From positions 1 to 24,281 of the forward strand of contig JBBDSW010000148.1 in NCBI GenBank assembly GCA_040904745.1: 24,281 nt of DNA. The letters are read 5' to 3'. Under the pieces are notes generated by a model. It did not search any database and was not told the DNA's origin. It saw only the letters and a list, made by a program, of their open reading frames with translations. A program made the position numbers and the translations under genes. Source of the DNA: T1Sed10-7 sp040904745 (lineage in GTDB: Bacteria > Actinomycetota > Nitriliruptoria > Nitriliruptorales > Nitriliruptoraceae). The first letter of the stretch is position 1. Each line of letters starts with the position of its first letter. Below are positions 1-7,058 of this stretch, one piece after another.

Positions 1-49
1 GAGCGAGCCGATGTGCCGTGTCTCCATCGCGCACCTCTGCGGCAGACGG

Positions 50-123
50 TGGACCCGATCGGATTCGAACCGACGACTTCTGCCATGCAAAGGCAGCGCT
101 CTGCCAGGCTGAGCTACGGGCCC
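50..123 (-). tRNA. tRNA-Ala (anticodon TGC)
   Basis: The minus strand folds into a full cloverleaf. The acceptor stem pairs GGGCCCG with CGGGTCC, the D arm is GCTC/GAGC, the anticodon stem CTGCC/GGCAG encloses TTTGCAT, and the T arm carries TTCGAAT. The anticodon is TGC, which reads alanine GCN codons. The acceptor stem has the G3:U70 wobble pair that is the classic identity element of alanine tRNA. The discriminator base is A; CC follows in the DNA but the third base is G, so the CCA end is not fully encoded. In many actinobacteria this tRNA lies just downstream of gyrA near the origin, which fits the rest of the window. Confidence 0.97.
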
Positions 124-127
124 TCTC

Positions 128-146
128 GCCCGGGTCCGACCCGGGC
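128..146. repeat. 19-bp near-perfect palindrome beside tRNA-Ala
   Basis: GCCCGGGTC (128-136) and GACCCGGGC (138-146) are exact inverted copies around one central C. The palindrome begins 4 bases upstream of the tRNA-Ala 5' end and lies between that tRNA and the divergent gamma-glutamyltransferase-like gene. As RNA it would form an 8-bp stem with a 3-nt loop in the tRNA leader. There is no T-tract on either strand, so an ordinary intrinsic terminator is not indicated. It could be an operator or an RNA-processing hairpin; the sequence does not decide. Confidence 0.5.
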
Positions 147-217
147 GCGCCGTAGGGTACGGGACGCATCCCCGCGGGGGTTACGCTCCCGGCCGTCCCA
201 GGCGGAGGAGGGCGGCG

Positions 218-1756
218 GTGACCCGGCATCGGCACGCCGACGAGCCTCGGCCACGATCGGTCATCGCGACTCCCGGGGTCGTCGCGGCCGGCCATCAGGA
301 CACCGTGGACGCGGCGATCACCCTGCTCGAGGCCGGTGGGAACGCCTACGACGCCACGCTGGCCGCCGGCTTCGCCGCCGCGGTCGCCGAACCATGCCTC
401 TCGAGCCTCGGAGGCGGAGGGTTCCTGCTCGCCCGCCCGGCGATGGGCGAGCCCGTCCTGTTCGACTTCTTCGTGGACACCCCCGGTCGGGGTCGGGAGC
501 GACAGGAGCCGGCACCGCCCCTGACCCCGGTCACACTGACCTTCGGGGGCGCTCAGCAGGTCTTCCACGTCGGGGACGCCTCGATCGCGTCGCCGGGGTG
601 CCTTGCGGGCTACCTCCACGTCCATCGGCGGCTCGGTCGAGCACCGCTGGCCGAGGTGGTCGCACCCGCCCGCCGTCTCGCCGAGGCTGGCGCGGTCCTC
701 GGGGCGGACCAGGCCAGCGTGGTCCGACTCCTCGAGCCGATCTTCTCCCTCACCGCCGAGGCCCGGGAACTGTTCGTACCGCCGACGCGTCCCTTCGCCG
801 ATGACGATCGCGTCCAGAACCCGGCGCTGGCCGCCTTCCTCGCGGCGGTGGCCGACGGTGAGGTCACCGGCTTCGGCGACCCGGACCTCGCCCGTGAGAT
901 CGGCGCGCAGAGCGCGGCCCACGGTGGGGTGCTGACCGCAGAGGATCTGCGGACCTACCGGGTGCACGAGCACGACCCGCTCGCACTGGCCTACGGCGAC
1001 GCGACGATCCTGACCAACCCCGAGCCGTCCTACGGCGGCCGGCTGATCACCCGCGCGCTCCGGCTGCTGGAGCGCGAAGGGCTCGCGGGTACCCCGGGCT
1101 CAGGTGCTCGGCTGTCCCAGTTGGCTCACGTGCTCGCCGAGGTGTCGGCCGGCCATGCGGGTGGTGACGGTGGGGTTCGCACCGCCCGCGGCACGACGCA
1201 CGTCAGCGTGGCCGATGCGGCGGGCAATCTCGCGTCGATGACGACCTCGAACGGCAGCGGATCGGGTATCACGCTCGGTGCCACGGGTGTGCTCGCGAAC
1301 AACATCATGGGCGAGACCGACCTCCACCCCGAGGGGTTCCACCGCGCGCCCGCCGGGATGCGGGTCGGCTCCATGATGGCCCCCACGGTCCTGGAACGGG
1401 CGGGGCGGCCGGCGGTGGCTCTGGGCTCCGGTGGCAGCGAGCGGATCCGGAGCGCCCTGACGCAGGTGCTGGTGGCACTCGTGGACGATGGGTCCTCGCT
1501 GGAGGAAGCCGTCATGGCCCCACGTATCCACTGGGACGGGGAACACGTCCAGGTCGAGCCCGGGTTCGACGAGGCGGCGGTCGACGTGCTCGCCGAGGCC
1601 TGGCCGGTGAACCGCTGGGAGGTCAGCGACCTCTACTTCGGCGGGGTCCATGCCGTGGCCACCGACGGTTCCCGGGTCGGTGATCCACGCCGGGGCGGGC
1701 GGACCGGCATCGTCACGCGCGGCGCACGTCACCGCGGACCGGGTGTGGCACCCTGA
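218..1756 (+). CDS. Gamma-glutamyltransferase-like Ntn hydrolase
   Basis: The 512-residue protein belongs to the gamma-glutamyltransferase superfamily, whose precursor cleaves itself before a threonine that becomes the nucleophile. Here the T-T-H-V-S motif places that threonine at residue 326. The Gly-Ser-Gly-Gly-Ser segment near 403-407 and the N-terminal glycine-rich S-L-G-G-G-G stretch also fit. The GTG start is chosen because a GGAGGAGG-like ribosome site lies about 8 bases upstream. No signal peptide is visible, unlike periplasmic Ggt of Escherichia coli, and the protein is shorter than the usual 570-580 residues. Residues that bind the glutamyl group in true Ggt look replaced: the family D-F-R-E is D-F-F-V at 83-86, and the N-N-x-M-D-D loop is N-N-I-M-G-E-T-D at 361-368. 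The substrate may therefore not be a gamma-glutamyl compound. It is divergent from tRNA-Ala and 40 bp upstream of the next gene. Confidence 0.85.
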   Translation: MTRHRHADEPRPRSVIATPGVVAAGHQDTVDAAITLLEAGGNAYDATLAAGFAAAVAEPCLSSLGGGGFLLARPAMGEPVLFDFFVDTPGRGRERQEPAPPLTPVTLTFGGAQQVFHVGDASIASPGCLAGYLHVHRRLGRAPLAEVVAPARRLAEAGAVLGADQASVVRLLEPIFSLTAEARELFVPPTRPFADDDRVQNPALAAFLAAVADGEVTGFGDPDLAREIGAQSAAHGGVLTAEDLRTYRVHEHDPLALAYGDATILTNPEPSYGGRLITRALRLLEREGLAGTPGSGARLSQLAHVLAEVSAGHAGGDGGVRTARGTTHVSVADAAGNLASMTTSNGSGSGITLGATGVLANNIMGETDLHPEGFHRAPAGMRVGSMMAPTVLERAGRPAVALGSGGSERIRSALTQVLVALVDDGSSLEEAVMAPRIHWDGEHVQVEPGFDEAAVDVLAEAWPVNRWEVSDLYFGGVHAVATDGSRVGDPRRGGRTGIVTRGARHRGPGVAP

Positions 1757-1796
1757 TGGTCGCCGACCGTCGGTGCCGGCCGGAACGAGGTGCGTC

Positions 1797-2114
1797 GTGA
1801 TCCTGCTCGTGATCCCCGCCGTCGCGTTGGCGGTGCTGATCGGGGTCAACCACGGATGGCAGTGGGTGCTGGCACCCCTGCTCGGCTACGCCCTCCTGCG
1901 ATGGTCGATCGCGAGCCTGCGTGTGCTGGTGCACGACGGCAAGGAACTCGGCGGCGATGACGACGATGCGGGACCGGCCGCGGCCGACGGACGGACCCTG
2001 TTCTGGTGCGAGGAGTGCGGAACCGAACTGCTGCTGTTGGTGCGGGGGAGCGCCCGTGCGCCGAGCCACTGCGGCCAACGCATGCACGAACGCACCGAGA
2101 TCCGTGACGGCTGA
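1797..2114 (+). CDS. Small membrane protein with zinc-ribbon-like tail
   Basis: I do not recognise a named family for this 105-residue protein. The N-terminal half is hydrophobic, with one or two membrane segments (residues about 1-18 and 22-42). An acidic linker follows (G-G-D-D-D-D-A). The C-terminal part has W-C-E-E-C-G-T and later S-H-C-G-Q-R-M, which could be a zinc ribbon with C-x2-C and H-C ligands, though a fourth cysteine is missing. The GTG at 1797 is chosen because GGAACGAGG lies just upstream and the hydrophobic segment starts there; the frame is open further upstream but that part overlaps the preceding gene and reads as noise. It lies 40 bp after the hydrolase gene, possibly in the same transcript, and is convergent with crgA. 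Confidence 0.65.
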   Translation: MILLVIPAVALAVLIGVNHGWQWVLAPLLGYALLRWSIASLRVLVHDGKELGGDDDDAGPAAADGRTLFWCEECGTELLLLVRGSARAPSHCGQRMHERTEIRDG

Positions 2115-2127
2115 CCACCCATAGCCC

Positions 2128-2176
2128 TGTGGATAACTACTGTGGATGGGACGCAGGTCCCGGTCGGTTATCCACA
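2128..2176. promoter_or_regulatory. Inverted pair of perfect DnaA boxes
   Basis: TGTGGATAA at 2128-2136 and TTATCCACA at 2168-2176 are both exact matches to the DnaA box consensus, in opposite orientation. A weaker copy, TGTGGATGG, lies at 2141-2149 with seven of nine matching bases. Extended by one base, the outer boxes form a 10-bp inverted repeat with a 29-bp spacer. The site sits in the 115-bp gap between two convergent genes, so it is not an obvious promoter operator. Main actinobacterial origins usually lie between dnaA and dnaN, so this is more likely a secondary DnaA-binding site. Function is inferred. Confidence 0.6.
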
Positions 2177-2196
2177 AAAGGCCCGGTTATCGGGCG
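2176..2196 (-). terminator. Intrinsic terminator of crgA
   Basis: On the minus strand GCCCG-ATAAC-CGGGC forms a 5-bp GC stem with a 5-nt loop, followed at once by CTTTTG. It begins 33 bases downstream of the crgA stop codon. The T run is short, as is common in high-GC actinobacteria. Its end touches one of the DnaA boxes. Confidence 0.55.
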
Positions 2197-2229
2197 ATGA
2201 TGTCCTGGCAGGCGCGCAGTGGTGTGCGT

Positions 2230-2502
2230 TCAGCGCCAGCGGGTGAGGAAGCCGAACCCCACGGCGATGACGAGGAAGCCACCGACCAGACCCCAGTTCG
2301 TCCCCGGCCAGACCCACCCGGCGGTCACCGACTGCGCGGCGGGGAGGTAGCCGAGCAGGATGATCACGACGCCGGCCACCAGCAGACCCGCACCGACCTT
2401 GGGTACCCATGCCGGCGACGGGGGCGGGTTGTGCTCCGGTGCGTGCGTCTGGTGCTCCCGCGGCCGGTTGCGGCCACCTCGACGGTGCTTGCTCTTCGGC
2501 AT
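2230..2502 (-). CDS. crgA: Cell division protein CrgA
   Basis: CrgA is a small actinobacterial membrane protein that helps recruit or stabilise the division machinery (FtsZ-associated proteins and septal penicillin-binding proteins) at the septum. The 90-residue product begins M-P-K-S-K, the usual CrgA start, followed by a basic, hydrophilic region and two transmembrane segments (about residues 36-55 and 69-87) ending in T-R-W-R. A longer frame exists upstream, but the ATG at 2502 has GAGGGGAC as ribosome site 4-5 bases before it. It is divergent from the sortase gene and has its own promoter and terminator. Position near trpG and the pknB cluster matches other actinobacteria. Confidence 0.93.
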   Translation of the reverse strand: MPKSKHRRGGRNRPREHQTHAPEHNPPPSPAWVPKVGAGLLVAGVVIILLGYLPAAQSVTAGWVWPGTNWGLVGGFLVIAVGFGFLTRWR

Positions 2503-2540
2503 CGGGTCCCCTCGGCGTGCGTGGCTCGTGTGCGGAGAGC

Positions 2541-2568
2541 AGCGTACCCGCGACGGAAGCGTCCCCAA
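2541..2568 (-). promoter_or_regulatory. Putative sigma-70-type promoter of crgA
   Basis: On the minus strand TTGGGG (2568-2563) and TACGCT (2546-2541) are spaced by 16 bp, fitting a housekeeping actinobacterial promoter (TTGnnn and TAnnnT). Transcription would begin near 2535, giving a leader of roughly 33 bases with the ribosome site inside it. Confidence 0.5.
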
Positions 2569-2585
2569 GGGGCGAGGGTTACCCT
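2555..2585 (+). promoter_or_regulatory. Possible promoter of the sortase gene
   Basis: GGAAG (2555-2559) and GTT (2578-2580) are 18 bp apart, which resembles ECF or SigH-type promoters; alternatively TACCCT (2580-2585) is a TAnnnT minus-10 box without a clear minus-35. Either reading puts the start site about 30 bases before the sortase GTG. It overlaps the crgA promoter on the other strand and contains the palindrome GAGGGT-T-ACCCTC (2574-2586). Weak evidence only. Confidence 0.25.
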
Positions 2586-2624
2586 CCCGCTGCTCCGTTC
2601 CTTCGGGGAGACAGGAGGTCGTCG

Positions 2625-3329
2625 GTGTCCAAGGTGGTGCGGGGGGCGGGTTGGCTCCTGGTCGTCAGCGGCGCCGTTGTCCTGCTCTACGTCGTCTACC
2701 TGTTGTGGTTCACGAACTTCGAGACCGAGCGGGCGCAGAACGATCTCGCCGAGACGTGGGCCGAGACCGAGTCCGACGGCACCGCGGTGGAGACCGGCGA
2801 CACCGTCGAGGGCACGGACGACGGAAGCGACCATGACGACGACATCGAGGTCGAGGACGCCTACGCCGCGATGTGGTTCGAGCGCGACGGCGAGCGGATC
2901 ATCCAGGACGAGGAGATCTACGTCGTCGAAGGTGTCAGCCTGGATCGGCTGCGATCCGGGCCGGGGCACTACCCCGATTCGGACCGGCCAGGCGGCGCCG
3001 GCAACTTCGCCATCGCCGGACACCGGACCACCTACGGTGCGCCGTTCTGGTCGCTGGACGAGCTCCAGGAGGGCGACACGATCCACGTCATCGATCGGGA
3101 ACGCCGGGAGTGGGTCTACGCCTACCGCACCCAGGAGGTCGTCGCCCCGACCGCGCTCTGGGTCGTCGGGAGGGACCCCTTGGAGAGCGGGGAGGCGACC
3201 ATCACCTTGACGACCTGTCACCCACGTGGCAGTGCCGCTGAGCGGCTGATCGTCTGGGGTGCGCTACTCGACGAACCGATCGAGTCCACGGCGGCCGACG
3301 TCCCCGCCGAAGAGATCGCGGAGGGCTGA
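2625..3329 (+). CDS. Class E-like sortase
   Basis: Sortases are membrane-anchored transpeptidases that cut a C-terminal sorting signal and attach surface proteins to the cell wall. This 234-residue protein has an N-terminal membrane anchor (about residues 7-27), an acidic extracellular linker, then a sortase domain. The catalytic histidine is H133 in A-G-H-R-T-T-Y-G, the cysteine is C198 in T-L-T-T-C-H-P, and the arginine is probably R207. The T-L-T-T-C-H-P and A-G-H-R-T-T signatures are typical of class E sortases of actinobacteria, which prefer LAXTG-type signals. The GTG start has AGGAGG six bases before it. No protein with a clear sorting signal is encoded in this window. A 55-residue membrane protein follows after three bases. 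Confidence 0.92.
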   Translation: MSKVVRGAGWLLVVSGAVVLLYVVYLLWFTNFETERAQNDLAETWAETESDGTAVETGDTVEGTDDGSDHDDDIEVEDAYAAMWFERDGERIIQDEEIYVVEGVSLDRLRSGPGHYPDSDRPGGAGNFAIAGHRTTYGAPFWSLDELQEGDTIHVIDRERREWVYAYRTQEVVAPTALWVVGRDPLESGEATITLTTCHPRGSAAERLIVWGALLDEPIESTAADVPAEEIAEG

Positions 3330-3332
3330 ACG

Positions 3333-3500
3333 ATGAGCGAGTCGACGGAGCGTCCGCGCTGGGCGAAGCCGGTGCTGCTGACCCTGGTGATCGCCGTGGC
3401 CATCGTGGTGCTGTTCACCTGGGTGTTCCCGTGGGTCGAGTCGATGCAGCAGGACCCGACCCTTGGTGCCGCCGCTCAGCTGCTCCGGGCGCCGAGGTAG
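3333..3500 (+). CDS. Small single-pass membrane protein after the sortase
   Basis: The ATG at 3333 begins three bases after the sortase stop codon, and the frame runs 55 codons to TAG at 3498-3500. The product has a charged N-terminus (M-S-E-S-T-E-R-P-R-W-A-K), one hydrophobic segment of about 19 residues (13-31, rich in V, L, I) and a short tail. The tight spacing and the clean hydrophobic segment suggest a real gene translated together with the sortase. Its last 25 bases overlap antisense the 3' end of the polyprenyl synthase gene. I do not recognise the family; an accessory to the sortase is only an inference. Confidence 0.6.
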   Translation: MSESTERPRWAKPVLLTLVIAVAIVVLFTWVFPWVESMQQDPTLGAAAQLLRAPR

Positions 3501-4435
3501 TCGGCGACCGCCGACAGGCTCTTCCGCGAGGCGGCGGGTAGCGACAACCCGTCCAGCGCCATCCTTGCCTCATCGACGTAGGTGCTGATCCGGGCGAGGG
3601 TGGCGTCGCGAGCTCCGGAGGCGACGAGCAGTTCGCGGAGCGCGGCGGTGGTCTCGTGGTCGAGGTCGTCGCGTCCGAGCGCCTCCTCCAATCGGGCGAG
3701 CTCGGCGCCCTCGAGCCGCTCGACCGCCTCGGCGATCAGATACGTCCGCTTGCCCTCGGCGAGGTCGGAGGACGTCGACTTGCCGGTCTCCGCCGCGTCC
3801 CCGAACACCCCGAGCAGATCATCGGCGAGCTGGAAGGCCCGTCCGAGCGGATCCCCGAACGCGCGGAGCCCGGTGACGAGCTCCTCGCTCGCGCCGGCCA
3901 ACGTCGCGCCGATCTCCAGCGGCCGCGCCACCGAGTAGCGACCGGACTTCAGCGTGGCGATCTCGATGGCCAGCGCCCGTTCGGTGAGCCTGGCCGTGGC
4001 CGCTTGGAGATCCAGGTACTGGCCGACCATGACCTCCTCGCGCAGGGTCGTGAACCGTCGGAAGGCCGCGAGCAGCTGCCGGTCCGGGACCTCGGCGGCG
4101 AGGAACAGCTCATCGGCGAGCACGAAGGCCAGGTCGCCGATGAGGATCGCGATGGCGCGGCCGTAGGCGTCCGGATCACCGGCCCACCCGGCGGTGCGAT
4201 GGCGATCGGCCGCCGCGTGGTGGATGCTCGCCCGGCCCCGCCGGGTCGCCGCTTGATCGATGACGTCGTCGTGGATGAGCGCACAGGTGTGCAGCAGTTC
4301 CAGAGCCAGTGCGGGGCCCTCGACGGGGGGAAGCGCCCCACCGCCGCCAGCCTCGAATCCGAGGAGCAACAGGGCAGGGCGGATGCGTTTCCCGCCGCCG
4401 GTGAACGAACGCAGCTCGGAGGTGACGTCGGCCAC
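3476..4435 (-). CDS. Polyprenyl diphosphate synthase
   Basis: This trans-prenyltransferase condenses isopentenyl diphosphate with an allylic diphosphate. It has the G-G-G-K-R-I-R-P substrate motif at residues 13-20, the first aspartate motif D-D-V-I-D after L-I-H, and the second motif D-D-L-L-G-V-F-G-D. No bulky aromatic residue precedes the first aspartate motif, which fits a long-chain product, probably the menaquinone side chain or a C20+ carrier. The GTG at 4435 leaves only 12 residues before the K-R-I-R-P region, much less than the 40-50 usual for the family. The same frame stays open upstream to about 4588 and reads like a normal N-terminus (R-I-D-R-A-L-S-Q-A-L-D-R-A-L), but contains no ATG, GTG or TTG. 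The true start may therefore be non-canonical, such as ATC at 4588 behind AGGAGAGG. It is divergent from the acyl-CoA synthetase homologue. Confidence 0.88.
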   Translation of the reverse strand: MADVTSELRSFTGGGKRIRPALLLLGFEAGGGGALPPVEGPALALELLHTCALIHDDVIDQAATRRGRASIHHAAADRHRTAGWAGDPDAYGRAIAILIGDLAFVLADELFLAAEVPDRQLLAAFRRFTTLREEVMVGQYLDLQAATARLTERALAIEIATLKSGRYSVARPLEIGATLAGASEELVTGLRAFGDPLGRAFQLADDLLGVFGDAAETGKSTSSDLAEGKRTYLIAEAVERLEGAELARLEEALGRDDLDHETTAALRELLVASGARDATLARISTYVDEARMALDGLSLPAASRKSLSAVADYLGARSS

Positions 4436-4743
4436 GCTCGGGTGGCTCGCCTCGATCCGTGGCAGCGCGCGGTCCAGCGCCTGGGAGAGCGCGCGATCGA
4501 TCCGGGTACGTAGCGCCGTGAGCGCTGGTGGCTCCGAGCGGGCGCGTTCGTCGGGGGCCCCTGCCGCCGCGTTCTGGTCGCCGGTGATCGCACCTCTCCT
4601 GGTCGCTGAGGAGGCCGGTGTCGGCCCGGCTGCGCCACGCTATCCACCGCGGCCGAGGCCGGCGTACCTCGAAGCTGCGGCGATAGGCTCGCCAGGCCGG
4701 CCCGGGCCCCACGGGCCAACGGACGCACAGGAGGCGGTCACCG
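4436..4743. other. Divergent gap holding probable 5' coding part of the prenyl synthase
   Basis: Of these 308 bases, about 4436-4588 are probably the unannotated N-terminal coding part of the minus-strand prenyl synthase, since the frame is open and the translation looks family-like. AGGAGAGG on the minus strand (4600-4593) would be its ribosome site. The rest holds the two divergent promoters. Candidate TAnnnT boxes are TAGCGT on the minus strand (4642-4637) and TAGGCT on the plus strand (4684-4689), without convincing minus-35 boxes. AGGAGG at 4729-4734 is the ribosome site of the plus-strand gene. Confidence 0.4.
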
Positions 4744-6432
4744 GTGACGCGACCGCCTCGACCCGATGCCGTGACGCGTCCGTGGCTGCAGGTCTACCCG
4801 CCGGGTGTCCCGCCCACCTTCCCGATCCCGCAGGTCCCCCTGCCACGGCTGCTGGACGATGCGGTCCGGGACTTCCCGGAACAGGTCGCGCTCCGCGACG
4901 CCGACGGTGTCGAGCTCACGCATCGGGCCCTGCGGGACCGCGTCGGCGAGGTGGTGGCCGTCCTCGGCGGCCTCGCCGTCGGGCGGGGCGATCGTGTCCT
5001 GCTCGCGACCGGCAACACGCTGACGACCCCGATCGTGCTGTTGGCGTTGTGGCGGCTCGCCGCGGTGCCCGTCCCTGCGTCCCGCCTCCGCTCGAAGGAC
5101 GGGCAACCCACCCTCGCCGTCGCGGATGCCCGTGCGGCCGAGGTGGTCGGGATGTTCGGACCACGCGCGACCCTCCGCGAGCTGTTCCGAGGTGGCCTCG
5201 AGGTCGGGTGGCAACTGGAGACCGACGACGAGGGGTGGTTCGCGTCGTCGTCCCGCTGGCGTCCACGTCTCCCCCGACGACGGCGGGACCATCCGGAGGA
5301 GCCACCCCGGACGCTGGCGGAGCGCGTCCGCCTCGTCGCCGGGCAGCCGGTGACCGGTGCCGCCGACGGCCCGCCCGCCCCCGGTGCGCCGGCTTGGTTG
5401 CTGCACCGCGAGCGTCGGGGGGTGTCCCGCGGCATCGTCCTCACCCACGCCAACCTGGTGGCAGCGAGCTTCCAGGCGCGGCTGTGGGTGCCCGACATCC
5501 AGGCCGGACGTGAGCGCGTGCTGGTCGGCGGGGACCTCACCGCTCTCGGCCCGCTCGTACTGGGGTGGCTGGCCGGTCTCCTCGCGGCGTCGTCGGTGGA
5601 GCTCGCCCCCGGCGGGGACGGCGCCACCCTGGCACGCACGATCGAACGACGTCGACCGACGGTGGCGGTCCTGGAGCCTGCTGCGGTCACCGCCCTGCTC
5701 GCCGACGACGACCGCGCCAAGCGCGATCTGTCCTCCCTCCGGGTGGTCCTGGCGGCCGGGGCGCCGCTGGACGTCGACGTCGCCCGCGAGCTCGAGCGAC
5801 GCACCGGTGGGGCGCGCGTGCGCGAGGGGTTCTGCGTCTCGGAGGCCGGCCCGCTCACCCACGCACAACCGGTCTACGGCCGCACGACGCCGGGGGCGAT
5901 GGGGCTCCCGGTCACCGAGAGCGTGGCCGTGGTCGTCGACCCGGATGATCTCTCCGTGGTCAAAGGACCCGGACAGCCGGGGCTGCTGTTGCTGGCCGGA
6001 CCGCAGGTCGCCGGCGGCTACTGGCAGGATCCGGCGGCGAGCGCGGAGCGGTTCGTCGACGGCTGGGTGGTCACCGATGACCTGGCCGAGATCGACGGGG
6101 ACGGGGTGTTCACCCACCTCGGCCACCGCGACGAGGTCCTCCCGCGCGGTGGTTCCTACGTCTCGCCCCGCCGGATCGAGGCCGTGCTCGAGCGCCACCC
6201 GGCGGTGTCACGGGCCGGGGTCACCACGGATCCGGAGACGGGCATGCTGATCGCCGGTGTGCGCTGCCGACGTTGGCACCAGCCGAGTCCACAGGAGCTC
6301 ATCGCCTACGGTCAGGCGCACCTGGACTCGCGCGCAGCGCCCGAGCAGGTCATCCTGGTGGACGAGTTCCCCGAGACCGACACCGGTGAGCTCGCACGCG
6401 ATGCCCTGCGCCAGCTGTTGACCCGGAGGTGA
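4744..6432 (+). CDS. Divergent acyl-CoA synthetase (AMP-binding) homologue, probably inactive
   Basis: The 562-residue protein has the overall plan of the adenylate-forming family (MenE, acyl-CoA ligases). N- and C-terminal motifs can be aligned: L-T-H-A-N after the phosphate loop, E-G-F-C-V-S-E-A-G in place of Y-G-x-T-E, V-T-D-D-L-A-E-I-D-G-D-G near residue 450, and T-D-T-G-E-L-A-R at the end. Key residues are missing. The phosphate loop T-S-G-T-T-G-x-P-K-G is H-R-E-R-R-G-V-S-R-G at 221-230, G-R-x-D is G-H-R-D at 460-463, and the catalytic lysine of the last motif (T-G-K) is glutamate, E549. It probably cannot make acyl-adenylates. The GTG start has AGGAGG nine bases upstream. Next to a prenyl synthase and overlapping or abutting a trpG/pabA-type gene, a link to menaquinone or chorismate metabolism is inferred only from position. 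Confidence 0.8.
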   Translation: MTRPPRPDAVTRPWLQVYPPGVPPTFPIPQVPLPRLLDDAVRDFPEQVALRDADGVELTHRALRDRVGEVVAVLGGLAVGRGDRVLLATGNTLTTPIVLLALWRLAAVPVPASRLRSKDGQPTLAVADARAAEVVGMFGPRATLRELFRGGLEVGWQLETDDEGWFASSSRWRPRLPRRRRDHPEEPPRTLAERVRLVAGQPVTGAADGPPAPGAPAWLLHRERRGVSRGIVLTHANLVAASFQARLWVPDIQAGRERVLVGGDLTALGPLVLGWLAGLLAASSVELAPGGDGATLARTIERRRPTVAVLEPAAVTALLADDDRAKRDLSSLRVVLAAGAPLDVDVARELERRTGGARVREGFCVSEAGPLTHAQPVYGRTTPGAMGLPVTESVAVVVDPDDLSVVKGPGQPGLLLLAGPQVAGGYWQDPAASAERFVDGWVVTDDLAEIDGDGVFTHLGHRDEVLPRGGSYVSPRRIEAVLERHPAVSRAGVTTDPETGMLIAGVRCRRWHQPSPQELIAYGQAHLDSRAAPEQVILVDEFPETDTGELARDALRQLLTRR

Positions 6433-6437
6433 GAGAC

Positions 6438-7054
<617 letters not shown>

Positions 7055-7058
<4 letters not shown>

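Noticed and set aside
1747..1777. GGCACC/GGTGCC inverted repeat after the Ggt-like gene as a terminator
   Set aside because: Only a 6-bp stem with a 19-base loop, overlapping the stop codon and lacking a T-tract.
2128..2176. The 10-bp inverted repeat as a terminator of the plus-strand gene
   Set aside because: The stem is AT-rich with a 29-base loop and no T-tract; exact DnaA boxes explain it better.
2128..2196. The main replication origin (oriC)
   Set aside because: Only two perfect boxes and no clear AT-rich unwinding region; dnaA and dnaN are not adjacent.
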